Origin: an uncultured Eubacteriales bacterium
Lineage (GTDB): Bacteria; Bacillota; Clostridia; Oscillospirales; Oscillospiraceae
Assembly: GCA_905210385.1 (NCBI GenBank)
Contig: CAJLWS010000003.1
Location: 1-34,360, forward strand
Length of the DNA: 34,360 bases
Reading direction: 5' to 3'
Part shown: positions 17,015 to 24,302 of the stretch, piece after piece
Layout: each line of letters begins with the position of its first letter
How positions within the stretch are numbered: the stretch's first letter is position 1
Program-made: the position numbers and the translations under genes
The notes under the pieces: generated by a model
What the model was told of the DNA's origin: nothing
The model's database searches: none
The model's input: only the letters and a program-made list of their open reading frames with translations

Positions 17015-17616
17015 TCAACGGCACCCTCCACACAGGCAGTTCAGACAGAGCATAGAGGCGCAGCAATCCAGACTGTCGCACTGCGCCCCAGATACGTCTG
17101 AGTGGTAGGCATACCCGCCCCGCTGCATCATGTTGAGGGCCTGACGGTACTCCAGATTGTTGGGCTCCATCTGACAGGCGATCTGGTAGTTCTGCCGGGC
17201 CTCATCCAGCCAACCCCGGCGGTAGGCGATGCTCCCCATGAGGAAATACCACTCGCCGTTCTTTGTAGCTGATCCCTGGAGGATCCGCTCCGCGCCGTCC
17301 AGGTTCCCCATGTTGATATACTGCCGCGCTTGGGCAAAGGTCTGGCTGCCGGACGAGGAGGAGTAGCCGCCCTGGTAGGACGTGGAGCTGCCCCCCCGTC
17401 CGGGCCCCCGCCGGGAGCGCCCCCGCCGGACCGGCTTTTGGTGATAGCGTCGTAGGCCTCGTTGACCTCCTTCATCTTTTCCTCGGCCAGGTCCGCCAGC
17501 GGGTTGTTTTGGTAGTTGTCCGGGTGGTATTTCCGCGCCAGCTCCCGGTAGGCTCTCTTGATCTCCTCGTCACTGGCATTCGGGCTTACACCAAGTACTT
17601 CATACGGATCTCTCAT
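17015..17616 (-). CDS. J-domain/TPR-like protein split by an apparent -1 frameshift
   Basis: The first frame (ATG 17616) encodes a typical J-domain: DPYEVLGVSPNASDEEIKRA, the HPD motif in KYHPDNY, and EEKMKEVNEAYDAI. It then enters a Gly-rich linker. At the G7 tract on the minus strand (17391-17397) the sensible reading moves to the -1 frame. That frame continues GSSTSYQGG and SQTFAQARQYINMGN, then a TPR-like region (WYFLMGSIAYRRGWLDEARQNY) and a Cys-rich tail, ending at 17015. With one more G the gene would be intact at about 200 residues. Without it, translation runs on in a low-complexity frame to 17128. This is a real or assembly indel in a homopolymer, or possibly slippage. The protein would be a co-chaperone-like partner of DnaK. 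It overlaps the DUF5685 gene by 17 nt. Confidence 0.8.
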
Positions 17617-18490
17617 TCGTCTGTTTCTCCCTTACTTTACGCATTTCTTTCCAACGGCCATCTAACACGGCGGTTTGCACTGCCGGCAGGCCGAAATACA
17701 GTACATTTTCCACAACTGGAGTCCATTTTCCAAAGTCAATCAGGTTGGCTGCGGCGGCGGCCAGCCGGGAGGAGTGGGTCAGCGTCGTCTCTACATATGC
17801 CCGCTCCTCCTTTGCCCTACCGGAAAAACGGGCATCCAGGGGATTATATCTCCCGCGCCTCCTGTCCTCATCCAGATCGTCCCATGCATCCGCCAGATAG
17901 ATCCACCGCCCCAAGTGGTAAAGCATCTGCTCCATGGCCCGACAGCTGGACTCGTCAGGCATCTGTCCGGCACCTGCTGCCGCTAGGATGCCCGCAAACG
18001 CGTCTGCAACCCGATCCAATCTTGGAGAGCGTTCCTTCTCCATCTGCCGCAAACGCTCCATTCCGGCGCCAACCTGTTGGTCAAAGCATGGACGGGCCAG
18101 GGCAGCCCGGTGGTAAGCCCGACGGAACAGCCGGCGAATCAGGCGGTAGGGCAGCCCGGTCACAAGCCCATGGTCCTGAACGTCATCGGTAAGTTTATAC
18201 CATGTGAGAATCACGCTTTCGTCTGCCGTGACATCCAGCCCAGCGCCCGCCAGGCATTGCTGCGGCCGGCGGATAGGGTGGACTGGGCAACGCATCGCAC
18301 AGGTACCGCTTACGCCCCGCCCTCCGGAAATCAGGATGGCCAGAAAAGCGAAATCATAGTTTAGGGTAAACCGGGTTAAAAACCCATGGCGCCTGCCCAT
18401 GGCATGGCACAATCCGCAGTAAGCGCTCTGGTAACTGGCCCGATCTTCCTCACTGAGCCGGTTGAGTGCCGGCCTGACATAGCCAAACAT
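17600..18490 (-). CDS. DUF5685 family protein with two aspartate-rich motifs
   Basis: A 296-residue, mostly helical protein of the DUF5685 family common in Oscillospiraceae. It starts MFGYVRP and has a cysteine cluster (Cys25, Cys28 in YCGLCHAMG; Cys64, Cys68, His71 in CAMRCPVHP; Cys79) that could bind a metal. Two Asp-rich motifs follow: DDVQD at 102-106 and DAWDDLDED at 201-209. The pattern of two such motifs in helices about 100 residues apart recalls class I isoprenoid (squalene/phytoene-type) synthases; this is my inference and not an established function. The gene is followed by the J-domain gene, which it overlaps, and preceded by cdaR (6-nt gap). Confidence 0.85.
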   Translation of the reverse strand: MFGYVRPALNRLSEEDRASYQSAYCGLCHAMGRRHGFLTRFTLNYDFAFLAILISGGRGVSGTCAMRCPVHPIRRPQQCLAGAGLDVTADESVILTWYKLTDDVQDHGLVTGLPYRLIRRLFRRAYHRAALARPCFDQQVGAGMERLRQMEKERSPRLDRVADAFAGILAAAGAGQMPDESSCRAMEQMLYHLGRWIYLADAWDDLDEDRRRGRYNPLDARFSGRAKEERAYVETTLTHSSRLAAAAANLIDFGKWTPVVENVLYFGLPAVQTAVLDGRWKEMRKVREKQTNERSV

Positions 18491-18496
18491 CGCCGA

Positions 18497-19768
18497 TCAG
18501 CTCCGGCTCAGTTCAACGACTACCTCATAGCCGTTGCTCATGACCCCGATCTGATCCACTGTTCCCACACTGTTCAGATACACCGTAGCCGATACGGAAT
18601 ATTGTCCAGCTGCCTCGTGAATGTCGGACAGATCCACGGACACGATCACGTTTTCCTCGATCACGGATTCCACCAGTTCTGGTGTGCCCCGAATCTCCAC
18701 GCTGAGCACCCGGGTGAGGATCCTGGCCGTCCAGCCGTCCGGACAGTTGATATAATCAATATTGCTGGTCTCAACGGTACGGGTCTCTAGTCCCTCGTCA
18801 ATGTGAATGGTTACCGTCACCTCGGTGAACCCGCTGATATTGGTCAGCTCGTCCGCTAAGGGAATGCTTACATGCAGCTGATCGCCGTCCCGAACAGTGG
18901 CCAGGTCAATGGCCGCAATGGTCAGCGCCCCCTCCTCCTGGATGGCCGCTACCGCCTGAGCACTTCCGGCCACCAGGATGGTGTCCTCACTCAGCTCATA
19001 GCTGGCATTTGCGGAGCTGGCGCCGCCGCCCGCCACCAGGGTTACCTGGAGGGGAATTTCCGCCGTTGCATAGATGGGGAAGGACACATGGACCGTCTCA
19101 CTGTCCACCTCTACGTCCAGATCCTCCATCGGCTCACCGTCAGTGCCGATGAACTCATAGGGATAGTCCCCGTTAATGGAATCGGTTAGACCTTCCCCGT
19201 CCACTGTCACCCGCACGTAGCTGATCTGGTTGACCATATCCGCCTGGCCGCTCACCGTCAGCGTGGTGGGCGAGAAAACGAAGTCATCGGCTAGGCCAGC
19301 CAGGTAGCCCTCTGCCACGGTACCCACGAATTGGCCCTGGATCTCCACCTGGCGGGAGGTGTACCGAGCTACGGTAAAAGTTACGTTTCCGGTCTGTCCA
19401 GAGAGGAATTGTACCTGGCTAGAACTGACCCCTGCCGGAAGGGAAAGGGTGGCGGTATAGGCCAGGGTATACTGGGATGCCTCCGTGATCTGGGAGACAT
19501 CCACGCTGACCTGCACGGACTGGCTGTCCAACCTGGCCAGCACCATGGGCGCCGCGCTCACCCGCACGGAAACCCTGGGGGCATCCCCTACGATCATTAG
19601 CCCCCGCTGCTCCAGAGCCTCCACCCCCGCAAATTCCACCTGAATACCGGAAATGGTTTCGGAATCCTCGTTGCCGTCCAGAGAGGTGACATAGAACCAC
19701 AGGGCAATGGCGAGGAGCACAGACAGGAAGATATAGAGTATTTTGCTGTCAAGAATCTTCTTTCCCAT
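18497..19768 (-). CDS. cdaR: CdaR, YbbR-domain regulator of diadenylate cyclase
   Basis: CdaR is an extracytoplasmic membrane-anchored protein that binds CdaA and tunes c-di-AMP synthesis. The 423-residue product has a short cytoplasmic N-terminus, one membrane helix (about residues 10-28, ILYIFLSVLLAIALWFYV) and then four or so beta-rich YbbR repeats, as seen in recurring segments such as ISGIQVEFAG, VEIQGQFVGTVAEGYLAG and IPLQVTLVAGG. The start overlaps the cdaA end by 20 nt, so expression is coupled, as in other Firmicutes cdaA-cdaR(-glmM) operons. glmM is not next to it here. Confidence 0.93.
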   Translation of the reverse strand: MGKKILDSKILYIFLSVLLAIALWFYVTSLDGNEDSETISGIQVEFAGVEALEQRGLMIVGDAPRVSVRVSAAPMVLARLDSQSVQVSVDVSQITEASQYTLAYTATLSLPAGVSSSQVQFLSGQTGNVTFTVARYTSRQVEIQGQFVGTVAEGYLAGLADDFVFSPTTLTVSGQADMVNQISYVRVTVDGEGLTDSINGDYPYEFIGTDGEPMEDLDVEVDSETVHVSFPIYATAEIPLQVTLVAGGGASSANASYELSEDTILVAGSAQAVAAIQEEGALTIAAIDLATVRDGDQLHVSIPLADELTNISGFTEVTVTIHIDEGLETRTVETSNIDYINCPDGWTARILTRVLSVEIRGTPELVESVIEENVIVSVDLSDIHEAAGQYSVSATVYLNSVGTVDQIGVMSNGYEVVVELSRS

Positions 19769-20642
19769 TCGTCTTGTCCCCCTTCCTGCCCTTGATCAGG
19801 TCAGACAGTCTGGCTGCGGCAGTAGTGGTCTTCTTTTCATCTGTTTCAGGCATCAGTTCGCTGCGCAGCAGCTTTTCCAGGGTCTCCGGAGACAGGTTCC
19901 GTTTGAGCATGCCGTTGATGGCCACCGAGATGGAACCCGTTTCCTCGGAGACAATGGCCACCACTGCATCGGAGCTCTCACTAATACCGATGCCGGCACG
20001 ATGACGCATGCCCAGATCCCGGCTCAAATTCACATTGCCGGACATGGGCAGCATACACCCTGCTCCCACGATGCGGCCATTTCGCACGATCACCGCGCCG
20101 TCATGGAGGGGTGCCTTGTTCCAAAATAAGTTTTTAAGCAGTTCCGAAGATATGCGGGCATCCATAGTTACACCAGTCTTCAGCACATCGTCCAATACAG
20201 TCTTACGCTCAAAGACCATCAATGCGCCAACCTTATCCCGGGACATGGAAACATAGGCCTTCACCGTCTCCTCAATGGCAATCTCCAGCTCATCGCTGGA
20301 ACTCTCCACGATGAACAGCTCCTTGATCTTACCGCTGCCCATGCGCTCCAAGAACCGACGGATCTCCGGTTGAAAGATGATGACCAGGGCAATCACACCC
20401 AACTCCACCGCATAGTTCAGCAGGAAGCTGACCACCCTCAAGTGGAGTAGATTTGCCACCGCCATGGCCACTAAGATGAACAGGATGGCTTTTGCCACCT
20501 GGCCGGAACGACTCCGGCGAACGAATTGGAAGATATGGTAGATCACAAAGGCGATCAGGGCGATGTCTATAATGTCAAAGATTCCGATCAGCCTAGCCAG
20601 TTCCAAACCGGTATTCAACATCTCTCTGATCCTGTCCAACAA
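19749..20642 (-). CDS. cdaA: Diadenylate cyclase CdaA (DAC domain)
   Basis: Membrane diadenylate cyclase that makes c-di-AMP from two ATP; c-di-AMP controls potassium uptake, osmolytes and cell-wall homeostasis. The 297-residue product has three N-terminal helices (about 22-42, 49-68, 72-92). The DAC domain has DGA at 181-183 (LHDGAVIV) and RHR at 213-215 (GMRHRAGIGISE), the catalytic motifs. A Lys/Asp-rich tail follows. The start given is TTG 20642; an ATG seven codons later (20621) is a real alternative, as the ribosome-binding sites are similar. It is the first gene after a strong SigA promoter and heads a long array. Confidence 0.96.
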   Translation of the reverse strand: MLDRIREMLNTGLELARLIGIFDIIDIALIAFVIYHIFQFVRRSRSGQVAKAILFILVAMAVANLLHLRVVSFLLNYAVELGVIALVIIFQPEIRRFLERMGSGKIKELFIVESSSDELEIAIEETVKAYVSMSRDKVGALMVFERKTVLDDVLKTGVTMDARISSELLKNLFWNKAPLHDGAVIVRNGRIVGAGCMLPMSGNVNLSRDLGMRHRAGIGISESSDAVVAIVSEETGSISVAINGMLKRNLSPETLEKLLRSELMPETDEKKTTTAAARLSDLIKGRKGDKTNGKEDS

Positions 20643-20707
20643 AACAAATCACCAGCCCTTCCATCCCCATGCCAAAAGGGGCTGAGCCCCACATGTTTAT
20701 CCAAGTC

Positions 20708-20736
20708 ATTATAGCCCATTTGCTGTTGAATGGCAA
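20708..20736 (-). promoter_or_regulatory. SigA-type promoter heading the cdaA array
   Basis: TTGCCA (20731-20736), 17-bp spacer, then perfect TATAAT (20708-20713) on the minus strand. The leader to the cdaA start is about 60 nt. It contains a small GGGGC/GCCCC hairpin followed by TTTT (20674-20690), which could act as a weak attenuator. Confidence 0.82.
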
Positions 20737-20810
20737 GCCGATGGGACAAAATTCAAAAAAATTAAATATTTTTAACTTTTCTAAATCATCATTCCTTCCG
20801 CAACTGGAAT

Positions 20811-20845
20811 AGAAAGAGAGGACACAGCGATCACTGTGCCCTCTC
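20811..20845 (-). terminator. Terminator after the class V aminotransferase gene
   Basis: A 12-bp stem, GAGAGGGCACAG / CTGTGTCCTCTC (one G-U), with a 6-nt loop, followed by TTTCTATT on the minus strand. The aminotransferase stop codon (20831-20833) lies inside the loop, so the stem is partly coding. Confidence 0.8.
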
Positions 20846-21961
20846 CCGAATGACCGCCCGAACGGCGGCTATCACACGCTCAATTTGGCGCATTTGATTA
20901 AATGCGGAAAAACTGACCCGAACGGTTCCGCTCTCCAAAGTGCCCACCGTGCGGTGGGCAATGGGCGCACAGTGCAGTCCCGCCCGCACCGCAATGCCTC
21001 GACGGCTTAGGCTCTCACCCACCGCCTCACAGTCCATCCCCTCTATCCGGAAAGAAAACAATCCGCTCTGAACTGCGTTGCCTCCACGGTACAGCTGTAT
21101 ACCGGGTAGATCTTCCATTCCATCCATCATCCTGCGGCAGAGTTTCTGCTCATGCTGGCAGATTCGCTCCACACCGAGGCTTTGGACAAACCGCATACCG
21201 GCCAGCAACCCTGCCGCACCGCAGACGTTCTGGGTTCCTGCTTCCAGCCGATCGGGTAGGAAATCTGGCATCTGCTGACTGCTGGACACACTCCCGGTTC
21301 CACCATAAAGCAGCGGCAGCGTCTGGGCGTTACATAAAAGCAAACCGGTTCCTTGCGGGCCATATAGCCCTTTGTGCCCTGGCATGGCAACAAAGGCGGC
21401 TCCCCATCCGGTAAGATCCACTGGCAGTGTACCGGCAGATTGGGACGCATCGACGATCAGTGGCTTTCCCCGTCGCCGGCAAAGCGCCGCGATCCGGTCC
21501 ACAGGCTGGATGAAGCCAAATACGTTGGAGACATGATTGCAGATGACCACATCCACCTCATCCGTCAACTCCCGTTCAAATGCCTCATACACGCCGTCCG
21601 GATCAAACAGAGGTCCTGCCGCAACTTTAACCCTGACGCGCGGGCCTTGACACAGCGGACGCGTGACTGCGTTGTGCTCATAACCAGAGATCAGCACCAC
21701 GCTACCTGGCCGCACCAGGGAGTGAATGGCCAGGTTCAGGGCGTGGGTCGCGTTTGAGGTGAGTATCACCTGTTCCGGTTGCCCCACGTGGAACATCCGG
21801 GCGGCCGTCTCCCGGCAGCGATACATAATCTCCGCCGCCCGCATACTCGCCCGATGACCGCCCCGGCCGGGGCTGGCCAAGTGATTGACCGCCCAGGCGA
21901 TCGATGAGGCCACGCCAGACGGCTTTTCCAGAGTCGTAGCCGCGCTGTCCAGATAGATCAT
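20831..21961 (-). CDS. Class V aminotransferase, cysteine desulfurase (NifS-like) family
   Basis: A 376-residue PLP enzyme. It starts MIYLDSAATT, typical of NifS/Csd proteins. SNATHALNLAIH forms part of the cofactor site. Asp171 (DASQSAG) and Lys197 (MPGHKGLYGPQGTG) are the expected PLP ligands. Cys331 in AGLHCAPIAHRT is positioned as the catalytic persulfide cysteine. It probably takes sulfur (or selenium) from cysteine (selenocysteine) and passes it on. Its ATG overlaps the DUF3343 gene by ATGA, suggesting that DUF3343 is the acceptor. No iscU or thiI is nearby, so the pathway fed remains open. Confidence 0.9.
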   Translation of the reverse strand: MIYLDSAATTLEKPSGVASSIAWAVNHLASPGRGGHRASMRAAEIMYRCRETAARMFHVGQPEQVILTSNATHALNLAIHSLVRPGSVVLISGYEHNAVTRPLCQGPRVRVKVAAGPLFDPDGVYEAFERELTDEVDVVICNHVSNVFGFIQPVDRIAALCRRRGKPLIVDASQSAGTLPVDLTGWGAAFVAMPGHKGLYGPQGTGLLLCNAQTLPLLYGGTGSVSSSQQMPDFLPDRLEAGTQNVCGAAGLLAGMRFVQSLGVERICQHEQKLCRRMMDGMEDLPGIQLYRGGNAVQSGLFSFRIEGMDCEAVGESLSRRGIAVRAGLHCAPIAHRTVGTLESGTVRVSFSAFNQMRQIERVIAAVRAVIRERAQ

Positions 21962-22212
21962 GACTGCACCTCACTAAATACACCATCGGCATCCTGAAGG
22001 AATACCTGCTTGGGAGCCATCCCCTCCCGCTGCAGAATTCGAAGCGCATCGGTAAGGCGTCGCTCAGCAATTTTGACGCAGTAACCGCACCCCTCTTTTG
22101 AAATCAGCTTGGGCGCCCTCATGATATGGCCGCTGATACCAGCCCGCTCCAAAATCCGTGCTGTACGTTGGGCGTAGGTCAGCGAGCGGCAAATAATCAG
22201 GTAATAGATCAT
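21958..22212 (-). CDS. DUF3343 protein, putative S/Se carrier
   Basis: An 84-residue protein of the DUF3343 family, often labelled putative Se/S carrier. Features are an N-terminal beta strand (YYLIICRSLTYAQR), RAP near 32-34 and GCGYCV with Cys42 and Cys45. The family usually keeps one cysteine here, consistent with a transferable persulfide or selenide. It has a GGGAGG ribosome-binding site and overlaps the NifS-like gene, so the pair is probably translated together. A role as acceptor from that desulfurase is inference. Confidence 0.85.
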   Translation of the reverse strand: MIYYLIICRSLTYAQRTARILERAGISGHIMRAPKLISKEGCGYCVKIAERRLTDALRILQREGMAPKQVFLQDADGVFSEVQS

Positions 22213-22328
22213 GTTGCCCCGACCTCCCTTCCCTCAGGCTGTAAGTGATCCGGCGGCGTATTTTCCCATATCCACATGGCCGCAGGGCTCCTTTCTCTGT
22301 GGTTCAGGTTCCGCTCAAAGACCATGTC

Positions 22329-22372
22329 AAAACGCTCCTCTCAGGACAGTATATGTCCCGAGAGGAGCGTTT
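22329..22372 (-). terminator. Rho-independent terminator after ispF
   Basis: Long hairpin, AAACGCTCCTCTC and GGGACA pairing with TGTCC and GAGAGGAGCGTTT (one bulged mismatch), with a 5-nt loop and TTTT at the end on the minus strand. It separates carD-ispD-ispF from the DUF3343 pair. Confidence 0.85.
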
Positions 22373-22389
22373 GTGCGTCTGGAAATTCT

Positions 22390-22863
22390 CTATCGCTCCA
22401 GGAGTAAAGCCACTGCGTGGGCGGCAATCCCCTCCCCAGCTCCAGTAAAGCCGAGTCCTTCCTCGGTGGTAGCTTTAACATTAACCCGGTCCGGCACAAG
22501 GCCCAGAACTTTTGCCAGGTTCTCCCTCATTCTTGGAATGAACGGGGCAAGCCTCGGCCGTTGAGCCAGGATTGTGGCGTCCACATTGCCGACATAGAAT
22601 CCTCTTAACGCAAGCTTCTCCATCACCTGTTCCAGTAGGTTTAGACTGGAAATTCCCTCATACGCAGGATCCGTATCAGGAAAAGCATGCCCAATGTCCC
22701 ACAGGCCCGCTGCCCCCAGCAAAGCGTCCATCACTGCGTGGGTGAGCACATCTGCGTCCGAATGTCCTAACAGGCCAAATCCATACGGAACATCCACTCC
22801 GCCCAGGATCAGTTTTCGCTCCGGCACCAACCGGTGTACATCATAGCCATGTCCGATCCGCAT
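22390..22863 (-). CDS. ispF: 2-C-methyl-D-erythritol 2,4-cyclodiphosphate synthase
   Basis: IspF makes the cyclodiphosphate intermediate of the MEP isoprenoid pathway. The 157-residue product shows the metal-site GHGYDVHRL with Asp8 and His10, GHSDADVLTHAVMDALLGA, and DIGHAFPDTDP. TTEEGLGFTGAGEGIAAHAV closes the CDP-binding site. Length is typical. Its ATG overlaps the ispD stop by one base. ispD and ispF catalyse nearby steps of the same pathway. Confidence 0.97.
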   Translation of the reverse strand: MRIGHGYDVHRLVPERKLILGGVDVPYGFGLLGHSDADVLTHAVMDALLGAAGLWDIGHAFPDTDPAYEGISSLNLLEQVMEKLALRGFYVGNVDATILAQRPRLAPFIPRMRENLAKVLGLVPDRVNVKATTEEGLGFTGAGEGIAAHAVALLLER

Positions 22864-23582
22864 TACAATACCCCCTCACTCAAAAGCGCCTCTCCCCACA
22901 GCAAATCCGCCGGCGTGGTCAGCTTGATATTCTTCTCATCGCCCGGCGTAAGGGACACACGCATTCCCAGCCTTTCCACGGCGGCACAGTCATCGGTGAG
23001 TTCTATCCCATCATCCAGTGCCTTCTGCAGAGCCGCCCGGATCAGAGATGCTTCAAAGACTTGGGGAGTCTGGACAGCATACAGATTAGAGCGGTCTAAT
23101 GTACGCTCTACCACCCCGTCAGCGGCTGATTTGATGGTGTCTTTCACAGGAACCGCCGGTGCGGCAGCACCGGTCTGGGCAGCCTTTTCAATGGCTGCGG
23201 AAATCACCTCCTGGCTGACAAAGGGCCGGGCGCCGTCATGAATAGCGATCAGTTCTGCCTCCCGCCTGACCTCCAGTGTCCCCATGCGGGCGGACTGGGT
23301 TCGGGTATTTCCGCCCCGAATCACCTTAGACACCTTGGATATCTGGAGTTCCCGGCACAGCGCAGCCAGCTCAGCCACCAGTTCTTCCCTGGTAACCACC
23401 ACAATCTCGTCTATTTCCGCCGCCTGTTCAAAAGCCATCAATGTGCGGGCAACCACAGGAAGCCCCCCCAGCTCCCGCATGATCTTGTCCTCACCCATCC
23501 GACTGGAGGAACCTGCGGCCACCACAACTGCGGAACAAAAGCCGGTCTCCCTCTTCCTGCCTTTTCGTCTGAACCATCCCAT
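22863..23582 (-). CDS. ispD: 2-C-methyl-D-erythritol 4-phosphate cytidylyltransferase
   Basis: IspD couples MEP to CTP, the third step of the MEP pathway. The 239-residue product has the nucleotide-binding SAVVVAAGSSSRMGEDK after a basic N-terminal extension of about 15 residues (MGWFRRKGRKRETG), then ELIAIHDGARPFVS and VPVKDTIK. The start ATG 23582 has CGGAGG upstream. It lies directly after the carD terminator hairpin and just before ispF. Confidence 0.96.
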   Translation of the reverse strand: MGWFRRKGRKRETGFCSAVVVAAGSSSRMGEDKIMRELGGLPVVARTLMAFEQAAEIDEIVVVTREELVAELAALCRELQISKVSKVIRGGNTRTQSARMGTLEVRREAELIAIHDGARPFVSQEVISAAIEKAAQTGAAAPAVPVKDTIKSAADGVVERTLDRSNLYAVQTPQVFEASLIRAALQKALDDGIELTDDCAAVERLGMRVSLTPGDEKNIKLTTPADLLWGEALLSEGVL

Positions 23583-23605
23583 AGGCTACAACCTCCGTTC
23601 AATCG

Positions 23606-23631
23606 CAAAAAGGAGCCGAACGGCTCCTTTT
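23606..23631 (-). terminator. Short hairpin terminator after carD
   Basis: AAAAGGAGCC GTTC GGCTCCTTTT: a 10-bp stem with a tetraloop and a terminal T-run on the minus strand. Because ispD begins about 25 bases later and no promoter fits between, it is likely leaky. Confidence 0.8.
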
Positions 23632-23640
23632 CTGTCTCTA

Positions 23641-24120
23641 TCAATGGGCAAGGATCCGGTCCACCCGTTCCTCCACCGTCTCATAGGGCAGACTCTGGGC
23701 CAGCACCAACTCTGAAATCAGAATCTGCTTTGCTGTGTGAAGCATCTTCCGCTCTCCAGTAGACAACCCGCGTTCATGTTCCCGGAATGTCAGCCCCTTT
23801 ACTACACGGGCCACCTCCAGCAGGTTCCCACTCTTAATCCGGGTCATATTCTCCCGGTATCTCCGGTTCCAGTTCTGGGTCATATCGACCTGGATATGCT
23901 CCATGGCTTGGATGAGCTTGGTTGCTTCTTGCCCGGATACCACCGGCCGCACCCCGATCTCATTGGTGTTGTCAGTGGGAATCATGACCATCATATTCCC
24001 ATTAAACAAATTTAAAAGATAGTAATCTTTTACCACGCCGTTGACCTTCCGTTGCACAATGGAGTCAATAACCCCGGCCCCGTGCATGGGATGCACAACT
24101 TTATCCCCAATCTGATACAC
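23641..24120 (-). CDS. carD: CarD/CdnL family transcription regulator
   Basis: CarD-type proteins bind the RNA polymerase beta subunit through an N-terminal Tudor-like domain and stabilise open promoter complexes. The start is GTG 24120 with AGGAGGTGGGAAC upstream; the frame is open further, but those codons fall in the promoter zone. The 159-residue product begins VYQIGDKVVHPMHGAGVI, followed by the family's DYYLLNLFNGNMMVMIPTDN. The helical C-terminal part contains NWNRRYRENMTRIKSGN and LSTGERKML. It is followed by ispD-ispF, a recurrent synteny. Confidence 0.95.
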   Translation of the reverse strand: MYQIGDKVVHPMHGAGVIDSIVQRKVNGVVKDYYLLNLFNGNMMVMIPTDNTNEIGVRPVVSGQEATKLIQAMEHIQVDMTQNWNRRYRENMTRIKSGNLLEVARVVKGLTFREHERGLSTGERKMLHTAKQILISELVLAQSLPYETVEERVDRILAH

Positions 24121-24156
24121 GTTCCCACCTCCTAATATGTATATTTTCACAAAATT

Positions 24157-24185
24157 AGTATACGCCTTTTTCCTTTGCAACGCAA
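24157..24185 (-). promoter_or_regulatory. Probable SigA promoter of carD
   Basis: A strong -10, TATACT (24157-24162), has TTGCGT (24180-24185) 17 bp upstream; only the TTG half of the -35 is good. The short leader of about 30 nt leads to the carD ribosome-binding site. Confidence 0.55.
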
Positions 24186-24258
24186 GGATTTTTCTAAAAT
24201 TATCTTCTGTTTTTTACAAACAACCTAAGAGAATCCGGCAATTTACAAAAAAATAAGC

Positions 24259-24301
24259 AAAAAATGCATGGCACACACTTTTTGCAGTGTATGCCATGCA
24301 T
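24259..24301 (-). terminator. Strong terminator after the FAH-family gene
   Basis: On the minus strand, ATGCATGGCATACACT pairs with AGTGTGTGCCATGCAT around a short A-rich loop, then TTTTTT. The stem is about 16 bp with one G-U. It closes the tig-to-FAH block. Confidence 0.9.
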
Positions 24302-24302
24302 C

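Noticed and set aside
22302..22330. TTGACA (minus strand, 22325-22330) as the -35 of a DUF3343 promoter
   Set aside because: No acceptable -10 is found at 16-18 bp; the hexamer is largely the T-run of the ispF terminator.
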